The notes beneath the pieces were generated by a model. It had not been told where the DNA came from and searched no databases. It saw only the letters and a program-made list of their open reading frames with translations. This document shows, in pieces, positions 50,940-59,510 of a DNA stretch of 64,000 nucleotides. This DNA is from SVTX01 sp045632305 (lineage in GTDB: Bacteria; Bacillota; Clostridia; Oscillospirales; CAG-272). A program made the translations under genes and the position numbers. Location: assembly GCA_045632305.1 (NCBI GenBank), contig JAZQWL010000010.1, positions 1 through 64,000 on the forward strand, read 5' to 3'. How positions within the stretch are numbered: position 1 is the first letter of the stretch; each line of letters opens with the position of its first letter.

Positions 50940-52184
50940 TTATCCTCTGATTAAAGTTATAATTTTTTCAACACAAGTGGTGATGTCGCTATCGTTTTCA
51001 ACCACTATGTCGGCGAATTTTTCGTACAAGGGTAGGCGTTTTTCGTACATTTTTTGAAGATCGGCGCCTATCGAGAGCGGTCTTCCGTCGCGGGAGAGCT
51101 TATCTATATCTCGTTTTATAAATACGATAATTCCGTTCTGGTGAAGTGGCTCGTAATTGTCGGAAACCGTCACCGCGCCGCCGCCTGTGGAAATGATTTT
51201 TCCGCTTTGCTTTCCCGCATTTTTTATCTCGTTATGCTCAAGCGAGCGGAAAACACCCTCGCCAAAGGTCGAGAATATCTCGGGGATGGTCATTTTTGAA
51301 TTTTTCACGATCTCCTCATCCGTGTCGATAACTTCTCGTTCAAGCGTCTGTGCAAGTGCTTGGGCAACGGTTGATTTGCCGCATCCGGGCATACCGATAA
51401 GAACGATGTTGAGGGTTTTTTCTTCAATTATTTTCTTGATTCTGTCGATCTCTCGGTCGGGAATCTGCTCGCCTGTGAATATTTCCGAGGCGCGCTTTGC
51501 TTGTGCTACGAGCATTGTAAGTCCGCCGAACGCGGGAATGGAAAGTCTTTCCGCATCGAGGAGAAGCTTTGTTTTAGACGGGTTGAAGACAATGTCAAAT
51601 ACGCCCTTGATATCTTTGAATTTTTCAAGATCAATTTTACATTCAAGGTTGTTCGGATACATGCCGACGGGGCTTGTGTTGATGATAATATCCGCGTCGC
51701 CGTGAAGGGAGTAAACGTTGTCGTAATTAACCTCGCCTTGACGGGAAACGCAAACGATACAACTTGCGCCGAGGAAATTGCAAACTGCTCGCGCGGTAAG
51801 AAATGAGCCGCCGCTGCCGAGAATAAGGACTTTTTTGCCCGAGAGGTCGATGTTGCTTGATTTTATAAGATAGGACAGTCCGTAGAAGTCGGTGTTGTCG
51901 CCTCTGAGCTTGCCTTCCTTTGTGTGAGTAATGCAGTTGACACAACCGATGGCGCGCGCCTCGTCGGAAATTTCGTCGAGGTATTCCATAACGGCAACCT
52001 TGTACGGAATCGTTACGTTGGCGCTTGTGTATTTATCGGATTTTATAAATGATTCCAGGTCCTCTCGCTTGATTTCCGCTAAAGAATACGGGTAGTCCGC
52101 AAGATGGGAATGTATCATGGGGGAAAAGCTATGAGAGAGCTTTTCGCCTATAAGTACACAGTTTTGATTTTTCGCCTTTACCAT
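50940..52184 (-). CDS. aroE-aroK: Fused shikimate dehydrogenase - shikimate kinase
   Basis: One 414-residue chain carries steps 4 and 5. Residues 1-240 are AroE: SHSFSP (17-22), catalytic Lys62 in IPYK, GDNTDFYG (95-102) and the NADP loop GSGGSFLTA. Residues 258-414 are AroK: P-loop GMPGCGKST (264-272), DTDEEI, FRSLE and STGGGAVT, ending with the RPLS lid. About 20 charged residues link them. The frame is continuous with no internal stop or ribosome site. Usually these are separate genes, so this is a genuine fusion. Confidence 0.95.
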   Translation of the reverse strand: MVKAKNQNCVLIGEKLSHSFSPMIHSHLADYPYSLAEIKREDLESFIKSDKYTSANVTIPYKVAVMEYLDEISDEARAIGCVNCITHTKEGKLRGDNTDFYGLSYLIKSSNIDLSGKKVLILGSGGSFLTARAVCNFLGASCIVCVSRQGEVNYDNVYSLHGDADIIINTSPVGMYPNNLECKIDLEKFKDIKGVFDIVFNPSKTKLLLDAERLSIPAFGGLTMLVAQAKRASEIFTGEQIPDREIDRIKKIIEEKTLNIVLIGMPGCGKSTVAQALAQTLEREVIDTDEEIVKNSKMTIPEIFSTFGEGVFRSLEHNEIKNAGKQSGKIISTGGGAVTVSDNYEPLHQNGIIVFIKRDIDKLSRDGRPLSIGADLQKMYEKRLPLYEKFADIVVENDSDITTCVEKIITLIRG

Positions 52185-52202
52185 AGCTTCCTCCGTTTTA
52201 GT

Positions 52203-53351
52203 TTAAATAATTTCGTTGTACGCGCCAAGGAGCTTAAAGTCCTCGCCCCTCGCCTCAAGATCGCAGAGAAGGTCGCGCAATCTTTCGGAATAAACCGAAA
52301 CCGTGAAGTCGAAGTAGAACATAAATTCAAAATCGCGGTCGGGGATGGGGGACGATTCCAGCTTTGTCATATCAATGCCGAGCGCGTTGAAGCAGGAAAG
52401 CGCGCGATAAAGCTCACCCGGACGGTTCTTGGTGACAAGCATAAGCGTCAGCTTGTCCGCTCCGGGATAGATTTCGGGCTTCTTTGAAATGCAGATAAAT
52501 CTTGTATGGTTGTTTCCGCTATCCTGAATGGACGGCGCGATATTTGTAAGGGAATAAAGCTCACCGCAAGCGCGCGAGGAGATTGCTGCAAGATCACGTC
52601 TGCCGCTCTCTTTGACGAGCTTTGCCGCCATAGCGGTATTTTGGCAAACAGTTACCTTTATGCTCGGGTGTTTTGATAAGAATCCCGCGCATTGGCTTAT
52701 CGCCTGCTCGTGGGAGATGATTTCCGTAATGTCATCGAGAGACACGCCTTGATTTACAAGGAGATTGTGGTCGATCTTAAGACGTACAGAGCGAACAATG
52801 TTGAAGTTGTGAGAGAGCATAAGCTCGTAAACCTTCTTAACCGATCCCGCCGTGCTGTTTTCAATGGGAAGCACACCGTAGTCGCATTCACCATGCTCGA
52901 TCGCCTCGAAAACGTTTTCAAACGTCTTGTAAAAGCTTATATCGGGCAGGGAAAAGAGCTTTGTCGCCGCAATCTGCGAGTATGCGCCCTCAACGCCCTG
53001 ACACGCCACGTGAGCACGCGTGGGAAATTCCTTTTTGGTGGAATTAAGGGACGCCTTTATTTGTTTGTAGATTTGAGATTCCGAATTTAGTATCTTGTGT
53101 TGATACGCCTTCGATACGTCGAGCATCGTGTTGTAGAGCGTGAGCGCATAAGTGTCAAGCCCTTCGCCCGCCATATTGCAGATCTTTGTGAGAAGCGCGC
53201 GCTCGCGTTCGGGATCGAATACGGGGAGATCATGCTCCGCCTTGTACTGCGCAACCGATGAGGCGCAAGCCATTCTTCTTTTGAAAAGCTCGACGATCTC
53301 GCGGTCTATTTCGTTTATTTCTTCTCGGATTTCTGATAAGTTAAGTTCCAT
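52203..53351 (-). CDS. pheA: Bifunctional chorismate mutase / prephenate dehydratase (P-protein)
   Basis: PheA converts chorismate to prephenate and then phenylpyruvate. The 382-residue chain has an AroQ-type mutase (1-85: IREEINEIDREIVELFKRRM), a dehydratase (about 107-285: CQGVEGAYSQIAA and GVLPIENSTAGSV) and a C-terminal ACT domain (about 297-370). The ACT motif usually read as ESRP is ESSP here, a small deviation at the Phe site; feedback inhibition may still operate. Confidence 0.95.
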   Translation of the reverse strand: MELNLSEIREEINEIDREIVELFKRRMACASSVAQYKAEHDLPVFDPERERALLTKICNMAGEGLDTYALTLYNTMLDVSKAYQHKILNSESQIYKQIKASLNSTKKEFPTRAHVACQGVEGAYSQIAATKLFSLPDISFYKTFENVFEAIEHGECDYGVLPIENSTAGSVKKVYELMLSHNFNIVRSVRLKIDHNLLVNQGVSLDDITEIISHEQAISQCAGFLSKHPSIKVTVCQNTAMAAKLVKESGRRDLAAISSRACGELYSLTNIAPSIQDSGNNHTRFICISKKPEIYPGADKLTLMLVTKNRPGELYRALSCFNALGIDMTKLESSPIPDRDFEFMFYFDFTVSVYSERLRDLLCDLEARGEDFKLLGAYNEII

Positions 53352-53361
53352 TTTGTATCCT

Positions 53362-54210
53362 TTAAGAATCTATTTCTTCTTTTGCAATTCGTCCGTCGCG
53401 GAGGAGACGGAGCATTTTTTCCTTGTCGCCGTGCTCAAGCGCGTCCTTGTATTCTTCGAGTGAATTGATTATCGTGTCAAGCTCGTATATAAGCGGCTCG
53501 GCATTTTCAAAGAAAAGCTCCGTCCACATCTGTTCGTTGAGCCATGCAACGCGTGTCATGTCGCGATAGCTTCCCGCAGAAAATCCCTTGTGCTCGCGAG
53601 CCGTAGGGCTTTTTACGTACGCGTTGGAAACCACGTGCGCAAGCTGGGATGTAAAGGCGATGAGCTTGTCGTGTTTTTTTGCGTCAACGTAGGAGAATCT
53701 TCCGAATCCCGCAGGGAGGAGAAGCTCCTTTACGCGGGAGATAAGCTCGATATCATTGAAATTCGGAGGCACGATAACCATGGGCGCACCTCGGAACATG
53801 TCTGCTTTGGAGTTCTTGTAGCCCGAGAACTGCGTGCCCGCCATGGGGTGACCGCCAACGAACGTAAATCCGTGCTTTTTGGCAAGCGCAAAGCCGGCTT
53901 CGCAAACCTTTGCTTTTGTGCCGCAGAGGTCCATAATTATTGTGCTTTCGCTGAACAGATGGGCGTTCTTTTCCATATATTCGACCGTCGCTTCGGGATA
54001 AAGACCGATAAAGATTATGTCGCATTCGGGAATCGTGCGCTCGTCAAGAGGCGCATCAACAACTCCTGACATGATTGAAAAGTCGAGAATGGAACGGCTT
54101 CTGTTCTGTGCAAATATTTGAATGTCCTGTGAGTTTTCTACGGCGTAGACTCTGTAAGCTCGCGCAAGTGAGCCGCCTATGAGTCCGAGGCCTACGATAC
54201 CTATTTTCAT
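53362..54210 (-). CDS. tyrA: Prephenate dehydrogenase
   Basis: TyrA oxidises prephenate to 4-hydroxyphenylpyruvate. The 282-residue protein has the NAD loop GIVGLGLIGGSLARAY at 3-18, the GGHPMAGTQFSGY substrate region (about 118-130) and a helical dimer domain. It has no ACT domain, so feedback control at this step may be absent or act on the enzyme directly. Confidence 0.94.
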   Translation of the reverse strand: MKIGIVGLGLIGGSLARAYRVYAVENSQDIQIFAQNRSRSILDFSIMSGVVDAPLDERTIPECDIIFIGLYPEATVEYMEKNAHLFSESTIIMDLCGTKAKVCEAGFALAKKHGFTFVGGHPMAGTQFSGYKNSKADMFRGAPMVIVPPNFNDIELISRVKELLLPAGFGRFSYVDAKKHDKLIAFTSQLAHVVSNAYVKSPTAREHKGFSAGSYRDMTRVAWLNEQMWTELFFENAEPLIYELDTIINSLEEYKDALEHGDKEKMLRLLRDGRIAKEEIDS

Positions 54211-54222
54211 ATAAGTTACCTG

Positions 54223-55224
54223 TTACATGCAATTTTTGATTTTGTTTACGGATGTCATAACATCGCTAAACTGTTCGGGTGTGAGTGACTGCGCGCCGTC
54301 GCAGAGTGCCGCCTTGGGATTGTTGTGAACCTCGATCATAAGTCCGTGCGCTCCTGCTGCTACCGCCGCCTGAGCCATGGGCTTTACAAGTCGCTGTGAG
54401 CCCGTAGCGTGGCTGGGGTCGACGATTACGGGAAGATGTGTCAATTCCTTGAGCACGGGAACGCAAGCCAAGTCGAGAACGTTTCTTGTGTACTGTGAGT
54501 CGAAGGAACGAATACCGCGCTCGCAGAGAATGATATTTTCGTTACCGCCTGCCATAATATATTCCGCGGACATAAGCCATTCTTTAATAGTTGCAGACAA
54601 GCCGCGCTTCAAGAGAATGGGCTTCTTTGTTTTGCCAAGCTCCTTTAAAAGCTCAAAGTTCTGCATGTTGCGGGCGCCAACCTGAATTACGTCAACGTCC
54701 TCGAAAAGAGGGAGGTGATGAGCGCTCATGATCTCGGTCACAATGGGAAGCCCCGTTTCCTTTTTTGCCGCAAGGAGATATTCAATACCAGTGTCCGCAA
54801 GACCCTGGAAATCGTACGGAGAGGTTCTCGGCTTGAATGCGCCGCCACGGAGCATTGTAGCGCCCGCTGCCTTAACTGCCTTTGCAATTTCAATTACCTG
54901 TTCTTCGGATTCAACCGAGCAGGGACCCGCCATAACCGCGAAAATGTCGCCGCCAACGCTTGTGTTACCGACGCTTACAATAGTGTCCTCGGGGTGGAAT
55001 TTTCTGTTTGCGCTCTTGAACGGCTCGGAAATTCTTCTTACCGCCTCAACAATATCGAGAGAGCGGAGAAGATCCTCGTCAATTTTCGACGTATCACCGA
55101 CAAGTCCTACGATAGTTGTAAATTCACCCGCGGAGAGGTGAACGGAAAGTCCCTGGGATTCGATCCAGTGTGTGAGCTTTTCTATCTGTTCGCGGCTGGT
55201 ACCCTGTCTTATAATAGCAATCAT
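54223..55224 (-). CDS. aroF: DAHP synthase, type I-beta with ferredoxin-like regulatory domain
   Basis: This enzyme condenses PEP and erythrose 4-phosphate, the first committed step. The 333-residue protein has an N-terminal ferredoxin-like domain (1-68, MIAIIRQGTSREQIE) that in Thermotoga mediates Tyr/Phe inhibition, followed by the barrel with GPCSVE (about 95-100), GGAFKPRTSPYDFQG and VDPSHATG. It is the first gene of the operon and follows the attenuator by 20 bp. Confidence 0.96.
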   Translation of the reverse strand: MIAIIRQGTSREQIEKLTHWIESQGLSVHLSAGEFTTIVGLVGDTSKIDEDLLRSLDIVEAVRRISEPFKSANRKFHPEDTIVSVGNTSVGGDIFAVMAGPCSVESEEQVIEIAKAVKAAGATMLRGGAFKPRTSPYDFQGLADTGIEYLLAAKKETGLPIVTEIMSAHHLPLFEDVDVIQVGARNMQNFELLKELGKTKKPILLKRGLSATIKEWLMSAEYIMAGGNENIILCERGIRSFDSQYTRNVLDLACVPVLKELTHLPVIVDPSHATGSQRLVKPMAQAAVAAGAHGLMIEVHNNPKAALCDGAQSLTPEQFSDVMTSVNKIKNCM

Positions 55225-55244
55225 TGTGTTATCCTCGCTTTTTT

Positions 55245-55288
55245 AAAAGTAAAACGGCACTCCACAGGGATTTTTTCTGTGGAGTGCC
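55245..55288 (-). terminator. Attenuator terminator of aromatic operon
   Basis: Minus strand stem GGCACTCCACAG / CTGTGGAGTGCC (12 bp, 55256-55288) followed by GTTTTACTTTT. It lies between the leader ORFs and aroF, so elongation past it decides operon expression. Confidence 0.85.
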
Positions 55289-55330
55289 TAATCTTGAGAA
55301 TCTATGGCACAAAAGAATCTGAATTCTTTT
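55284..55330 (-). promoter_or_regulatory. Antiterminator and competing hairpin of the attenuator
   Basis: Segments 1 and 2 form the 8-bp hairpin AAAAGAAT / ATTCTTTT (55311-55330). Just after segment 2, GTGCC (plus-strand 55306-55310) can pair with GGCAC (55284-55288), the first strand of the terminator. The two choices exclude each other, as in trp-type attenuation. The antiterminator is only five base pairs, so the exact switch is uncertain. Confidence 0.55.
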
Positions 55331-55337
55331 TTCGCAT
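55302..55337 (-). CDS. Second leader ORF, 11 codons
   Basis: This encodes MRKKNSDSFVP with a good ribosome site (AAAGGTGA, eight bases upstream). It spans the hairpin 1:2, and its UAG stop lies just before the terminator. It has one Phe codon and no Tyr. Its ribosome site can be hidden by pairing with the Tyr/Phe codons of the first leader ORF. Translation is plausible but unproven. Confidence 0.45.
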   Translation of the reverse strand: MRKKNSDSFVP

Positions 55338-55345
55338 CAAAAATC

Positions 55346-55383
55346 ACCTTTACTTAATTGTTATCAGCAATAAAAGTAAAAGT
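55346..55383 (-). promoter_or_regulatory. Hairpin between Tyr/Phe codons and second ORF's ribosome site
   Basis: Minus-strand ACTTTTACTT (55374-55383) pairs with AAGTAAAGGT (55346-55355) over ten positions with one G-U pair, and ATTG/CAAT extends it inside. The left arm is the Tyr/Phe codon run, the right arm the ribosome site of the second leader ORF. Confidence 0.55.
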
Positions 55384-55417
55384 AATAATATACTGTTGCG
55401 AAAATAGTGGAAGCCAT
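55364..55417 (-). CDS. Aromatic-operon leader peptide (attenuation)
   Basis: The 17-codon ORF encodes MASTIFATVYYYFYFYC: seven consecutive Tyr/Phe codons just before the stop, the hallmark of leader peptides such as PheL. It lies 26 nt after the predicted transcript start and upstream of the terminator. Scarcity of charged tRNA-Tyr or tRNA-Phe would stall ribosomes here. The ribosome site is weak (GCGAG, nine bases upstream). Confidence 0.85.
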   Translation of the reverse strand: MASTIFATVYYYFYFYC

Positions 55418-55450
55418 AACGTTTCTCGCTTTCTTCATTATATTACATAT

Positions 55451-55479
55451 AGTCTATCACTATTTTTTAGGTTTGTCAA
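55451..55479 (-). promoter_or_regulatory. Promoter of the aromatic operon
   Basis: Minus strand TTGACA (55474-55479), 17-nt spacer, TAGACT (55451-55456). The -35 is perfect and the -10 matches four of six. Start expected near 55444. Confidence 0.75.
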
Positions 55480-55536
55480 GTCCTTTTGATATTTTTCTGT
55501 CGATTTTTTAACGTTTTGTATTTAAATAAATATAAT

Positions 55537-55745
55537 GGCTGAAGGAATTTAGATGCAGAAGTCGTGATCGGGCAATCGTAGCCGTACTTGGTACGGCAGA
55601 GAGCCTGATCTCGGCTAATGTGCCACATAAAATGGAGAAACCCGACGGATGTCGGGTTTCAACAATAAATGTATTACCTTTGAATTTAACATTGACATCG
55701 ACTGCCTTTTTGAGTGGCACATGTTCTGCGCTAAATTCTTCTGCC
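55537..55745 (-). ncRNA. Structured repeat element, copy B (unrecognised family)
   Basis: The 209-nt second copy keeps all helices of copy A: P1 55537-55560 with 55724-55745; P2 55618-55626 with 55714-55722; P3 hairpin 55637-55660; P4 55566-55573 with 55603-55610; P5 hairpin 55581-55597. P1 to P4 differ from copy A in bases yet keep pairing. Conserved single-stranded pieces include CTCTGCC, GATCACG and TTCTGC. It starts one base after the asnS stop codon. No other terminator is seen for asnS, so it may form the 3' end of that mRNA. Confidence 0.7.
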
Positions 55746-55746
55746 A

Positions 55747-57141
<1,395 letters not shown>

Positions 57142-57184
57142 AATTTTTACCCTTTCTTAGATAAAAAAGTAAACTCTAACCTTT

Positions 57185-57213
57185 ATTATATAACATTTTT
57201 TTGAAAAATTCAA
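57185..57213 (-). promoter_or_regulatory. Sigma-A promoter of asnS
   Basis: Minus strand TTGAAT (57208-57213), 17-nt spacer, TATAAT (57185-57190). Confidence 0.82.
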
Positions 57214-57255
57214 GACATTTTATAAAATTCTTCCATTAAATGTCAAGTAAATTGC

Positions 57256-57286
57256 AAAAAATGCCCGATTGCTTACACAATCGGGC
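57256..57286 (-). terminator. Terminator after ktrB-ktrA
   Basis: Minus strand stem GCCCGATTG / CAATCGGGC, loop TGTAAG, then ATTTTTT. Confidence 0.9.
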
Positions 57287-57293
57287 GTATTGA

Positions 57294-57959
57294 TTATTTG
57301 TTGAGCTTTTGAATTGATTCTGCGGATGCGAGAATGATAAGCTCCATATCCGAATCAAGCGGCATCTGGGGATTAATGTTTATGCTCACCTCGTCACCCT
57401 TGCGGATCGCAACGATATTGATAGAATACTTTTTACGCAGATTCAACTCGATCAGGGATTTGCCCACCCATTCGTCGCGCACGTCGATCTGCACCATGGA
57501 AATATTGTCGGAGAGCACCATCATGTCGACAAAGCCCGAGCTTAACAGATTCTTCGCCATTCTTTTTCCCGAATCGTTCTCGGGGAATACAACTCTGTCC
57601 GCGCCGACCCTTTTGAGTATTTTTCTGTGCATCTCGTCCTTGCATTTTACGATGACGTTGGGAACTCCACGCTCCTTGCAGAGCATCGTAGCAAGCACGC
57701 TTGCCTGAAAATTGTCCGCCATGGCGATAATGACGGTTTCAATACTGTGAATACCTATCTGCTCGAGCACGTCGGGATTTGTAACGTCGGCGCATTTGCA
57801 GATGGGAATATCCTTCATTGCCTCTTCGACCTTTTCGGGCTCGACGTCGATGGCGAGCACATCGGCTCCGTTTTTGTAGAGCGTTTCTGCGACCGCCTTG
57901 CCGTATCTGCCAAGACCGAATATCGCGTACGTTTTATTTGAAGTGTTTTTCTTTTTCAT
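57294..57959 (-). CDS. ktrA: KtrA/TrkA-type potassium uptake regulatory protein
   Basis: This 221-residue cytosolic gating ring subunit has an RCK_N domain (GLGRYGKAVAETL near 13-25, DVEPEKVEE) and an RCK_C domain (about 140-215). RCK_C domains in Firmicutes can bind c-di-AMP, which CdaA encoded at 30.8 kb would supply. The start lies six bases after GGGGGT and 17 bp after ktrB. Confidence 0.94.
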   Translation of the reverse strand: MKKKNTSNKTYAIFGLGRYGKAVAETLYKNGADVLAIDVEPEKVEEAMKDIPICKCADVTNPDVLEQIGIHSIETVIIAMADNFQASVLATMLCKERGVPNVIVKCKDEMHRKILKRVGADRVVFPENDSGKRMAKNLLSSGFVDMMVLSDNISMVQIDVRDEWVGKSLIELNLRKKYSINIVAIRKGDEVSININPQMPLDSDMELIILASAESIQKLNK

Positions 57960-57976
57960 GATGTTACCCCCAAGGA

Positions 57977-59332
57977 TCATCCTACGCTGATCTCTTCCGT
58001 AGGATGGGAAATAAGATTTTTACCCGTTTTTTTGATATTGAACGCTATAGCCAGGGAAATGGGCCCGATTCTGCCAAGATACATAGTCGCCGCGACTATT
58101 AATTTTCCCGCGTTGTTGAGCATGGGAGTTACTCCGCGGGTAAGACCTACGGTCGAGGTCGCGCTGACCGCCTCGTATATTATATTTATCGCGTCCGCCT
58201 CGGGTGTCACGGCGGAGAGCAGAACTGATGACGTTATTATGATCGACATAGCCATAAAGATCACGCCGAGCGCCTTGCCAAGGGATTCCTTTGAAATTCC
58301 TCTGCCGAAAAGCACGGTCTGTTCCTTGCTTCTTATCGCCGCTATCGCGGAGGTCGCCACGATGATGACAGTCACGGTCTTGACACCGCCTGCAGTACCT
58401 ACGGGAGATCCGCCGATAAACATAAGGACTATAGAAACGATAGACGTGGATTCACGGAACAGCTCCTGAGGTACCGTAAAGAAGCCCGCGGTTCGCGTGG
58501 TGACGGATTGGAAGAAGGATACCTGGATTTTGTCGAACAGGTTCAATGCGCCAAGAGTTTCGGGATTGCTGTATTCTAAGAGGAATACGAGCAGAGCGCC
58601 GATGAAAGTAAGCAAAAGAGTTGAGACGATCACTATTTTTGAGTGAAGTGAGAGAGAGAGGAAGGGCTTTTTCGGCTTTTCCTTCATAATTCTCAAAATA
58701 TCCCACCATACGATATAGCCCACGCCGCCTATGATGATGAGCGCGCAGGTTACAAGGTTTACTATGGGGTTTGTTGCGAAGGAGACAAGACTGTCGGGGC
58801 CTAAAATATCGATTCCCGCGTTGCAGAATGCGGAAATTGAATTAAAGAGAGCGTACCAGATGCCCAAAGCTCCGTATTTCGGAATAAACACCGTCATGTA
58901 CAGAAGAGCGCCCGCGCCCTCAACGATGAGAGTGCCGATTATGACCTTCTTGACGAACTTCACAATGCCCGACAGGGAATTGAGGTTGAAAGCGTCCTGG
59001 ATGAGCAATCTGTTGCCAAGTCCTATTCTTTTTTGAAGCGCTATCATAACTCCCGACATTACGGTTATAACACCGAGACCTCCGACTTGAATGAGCACAA
59101 GCAGAACTATCTGACCGAAAACACTCCAATGCGAAAACGTGGGAAGAGTTACAAGCCCCGTTACGCAGGTGGCTGTCGTCGAGGTAAAGAGAGCGTCGAT
59201 AAACGGCGTCGCCTCGCCCGATCTTGTGCTTATAGGAAGCATGAGCATAAGAGTGCCTACAAGTATTACCGACAAAAAGCTCAGCATTATGATATGAGAG
59301 GTTGATAGCTTTATTTTCTTTGATTTTTTCAT
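57977..59332 (-). CDS. ktrB: KtrB/TrkH-type potassium transporter
   Basis: The 451-residue membrane protein contains the four P-loop repeats of the SKT family: FTSTTATCVTGLV (about 50-62), SAFCNAGIDILG, SVTTRTAGF and AVSATSTVGLTRGVTP, with a glycine in each filter. It takes up K+ coupled to Na+ or by the membrane potential. The ATG chosen follows GAGG by five bases; the longer reading adds a non-conserved 26 residues. It is first in the ktrB-ktrA unit. Confidence 0.94.
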   Translation of the reverse strand: MKKSKKIKLSTSHIIMLSFLSVILVGTLMLMLPISTRSGEATPFIDALFTSTTATCVTGLVTLPTFSHWSVFGQIVLLVLIQVGGLGVITVMSGVMIALQKRIGLGNRLLIQDAFNLNSLSGIVKFVKKVIIGTLIVEGAGALLYMTVFIPKYGALGIWYALFNSISAFCNAGIDILGPDSLVSFATNPIVNLVTCALIIIGGVGYIVWWDILRIMKEKPKKPFLSLSLHSKIVIVSTLLLTFIGALLVFLLEYSNPETLGALNLFDKIQVSFFQSVTTRTAGFFTVPQELFRESTSIVSIVLMFIGGSPVGTAGGVKTVTVIIVATSAIAAIRSKEQTVLFGRGISKESLGKALGVIFMAMSIIITSSVLLSAVTPEADAINIIYEAVSATSTVGLTRGVTPMLNNAGKLIVAATMYLGRIGPISLAIAFNIKKTGKNLISHPTEEISVG

Positions 59333-59366
59333 AAAAACCTCATTGTATTTTAGCATATACAAAATA

Positions 59367-59395
59367 ATTATATCACGATGATAAGTATTTGTCAA
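59367..59395 (-). promoter_or_regulatory. Sigma-A promoter of ktrB-ktrA
   Basis: Minus strand TTGACA (59390-59395), 17-nt spacer, TATAAT (59367-59372): perfect consensus. A ydaO-type c-di-AMP riboswitch is not possible in the roughly 25-nt leader. Confidence 0.87.
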
Positions 59396-59510
59396 TCTTT
59401 TGAAAAGCACAGTCGGAAGATTTTGCTATTCAGTTTTTTGCAGGATTTTTTATCAGGCGTCAAAATATGGGTAATATAAGCATATATGAACATGTGAGGT
59501 GATGCTTGTC

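Noticed and set aside
55225..55450. T-box leader before the aro operon
   Set aside because: No T-box core sequence or specifier-loop layout; the Tyr/Phe leader peptide explains the leader better.
57142..57184. T-box leader before asnS
   Set aside because: The leader is only about 35 nt between promoter and start codon, too short.
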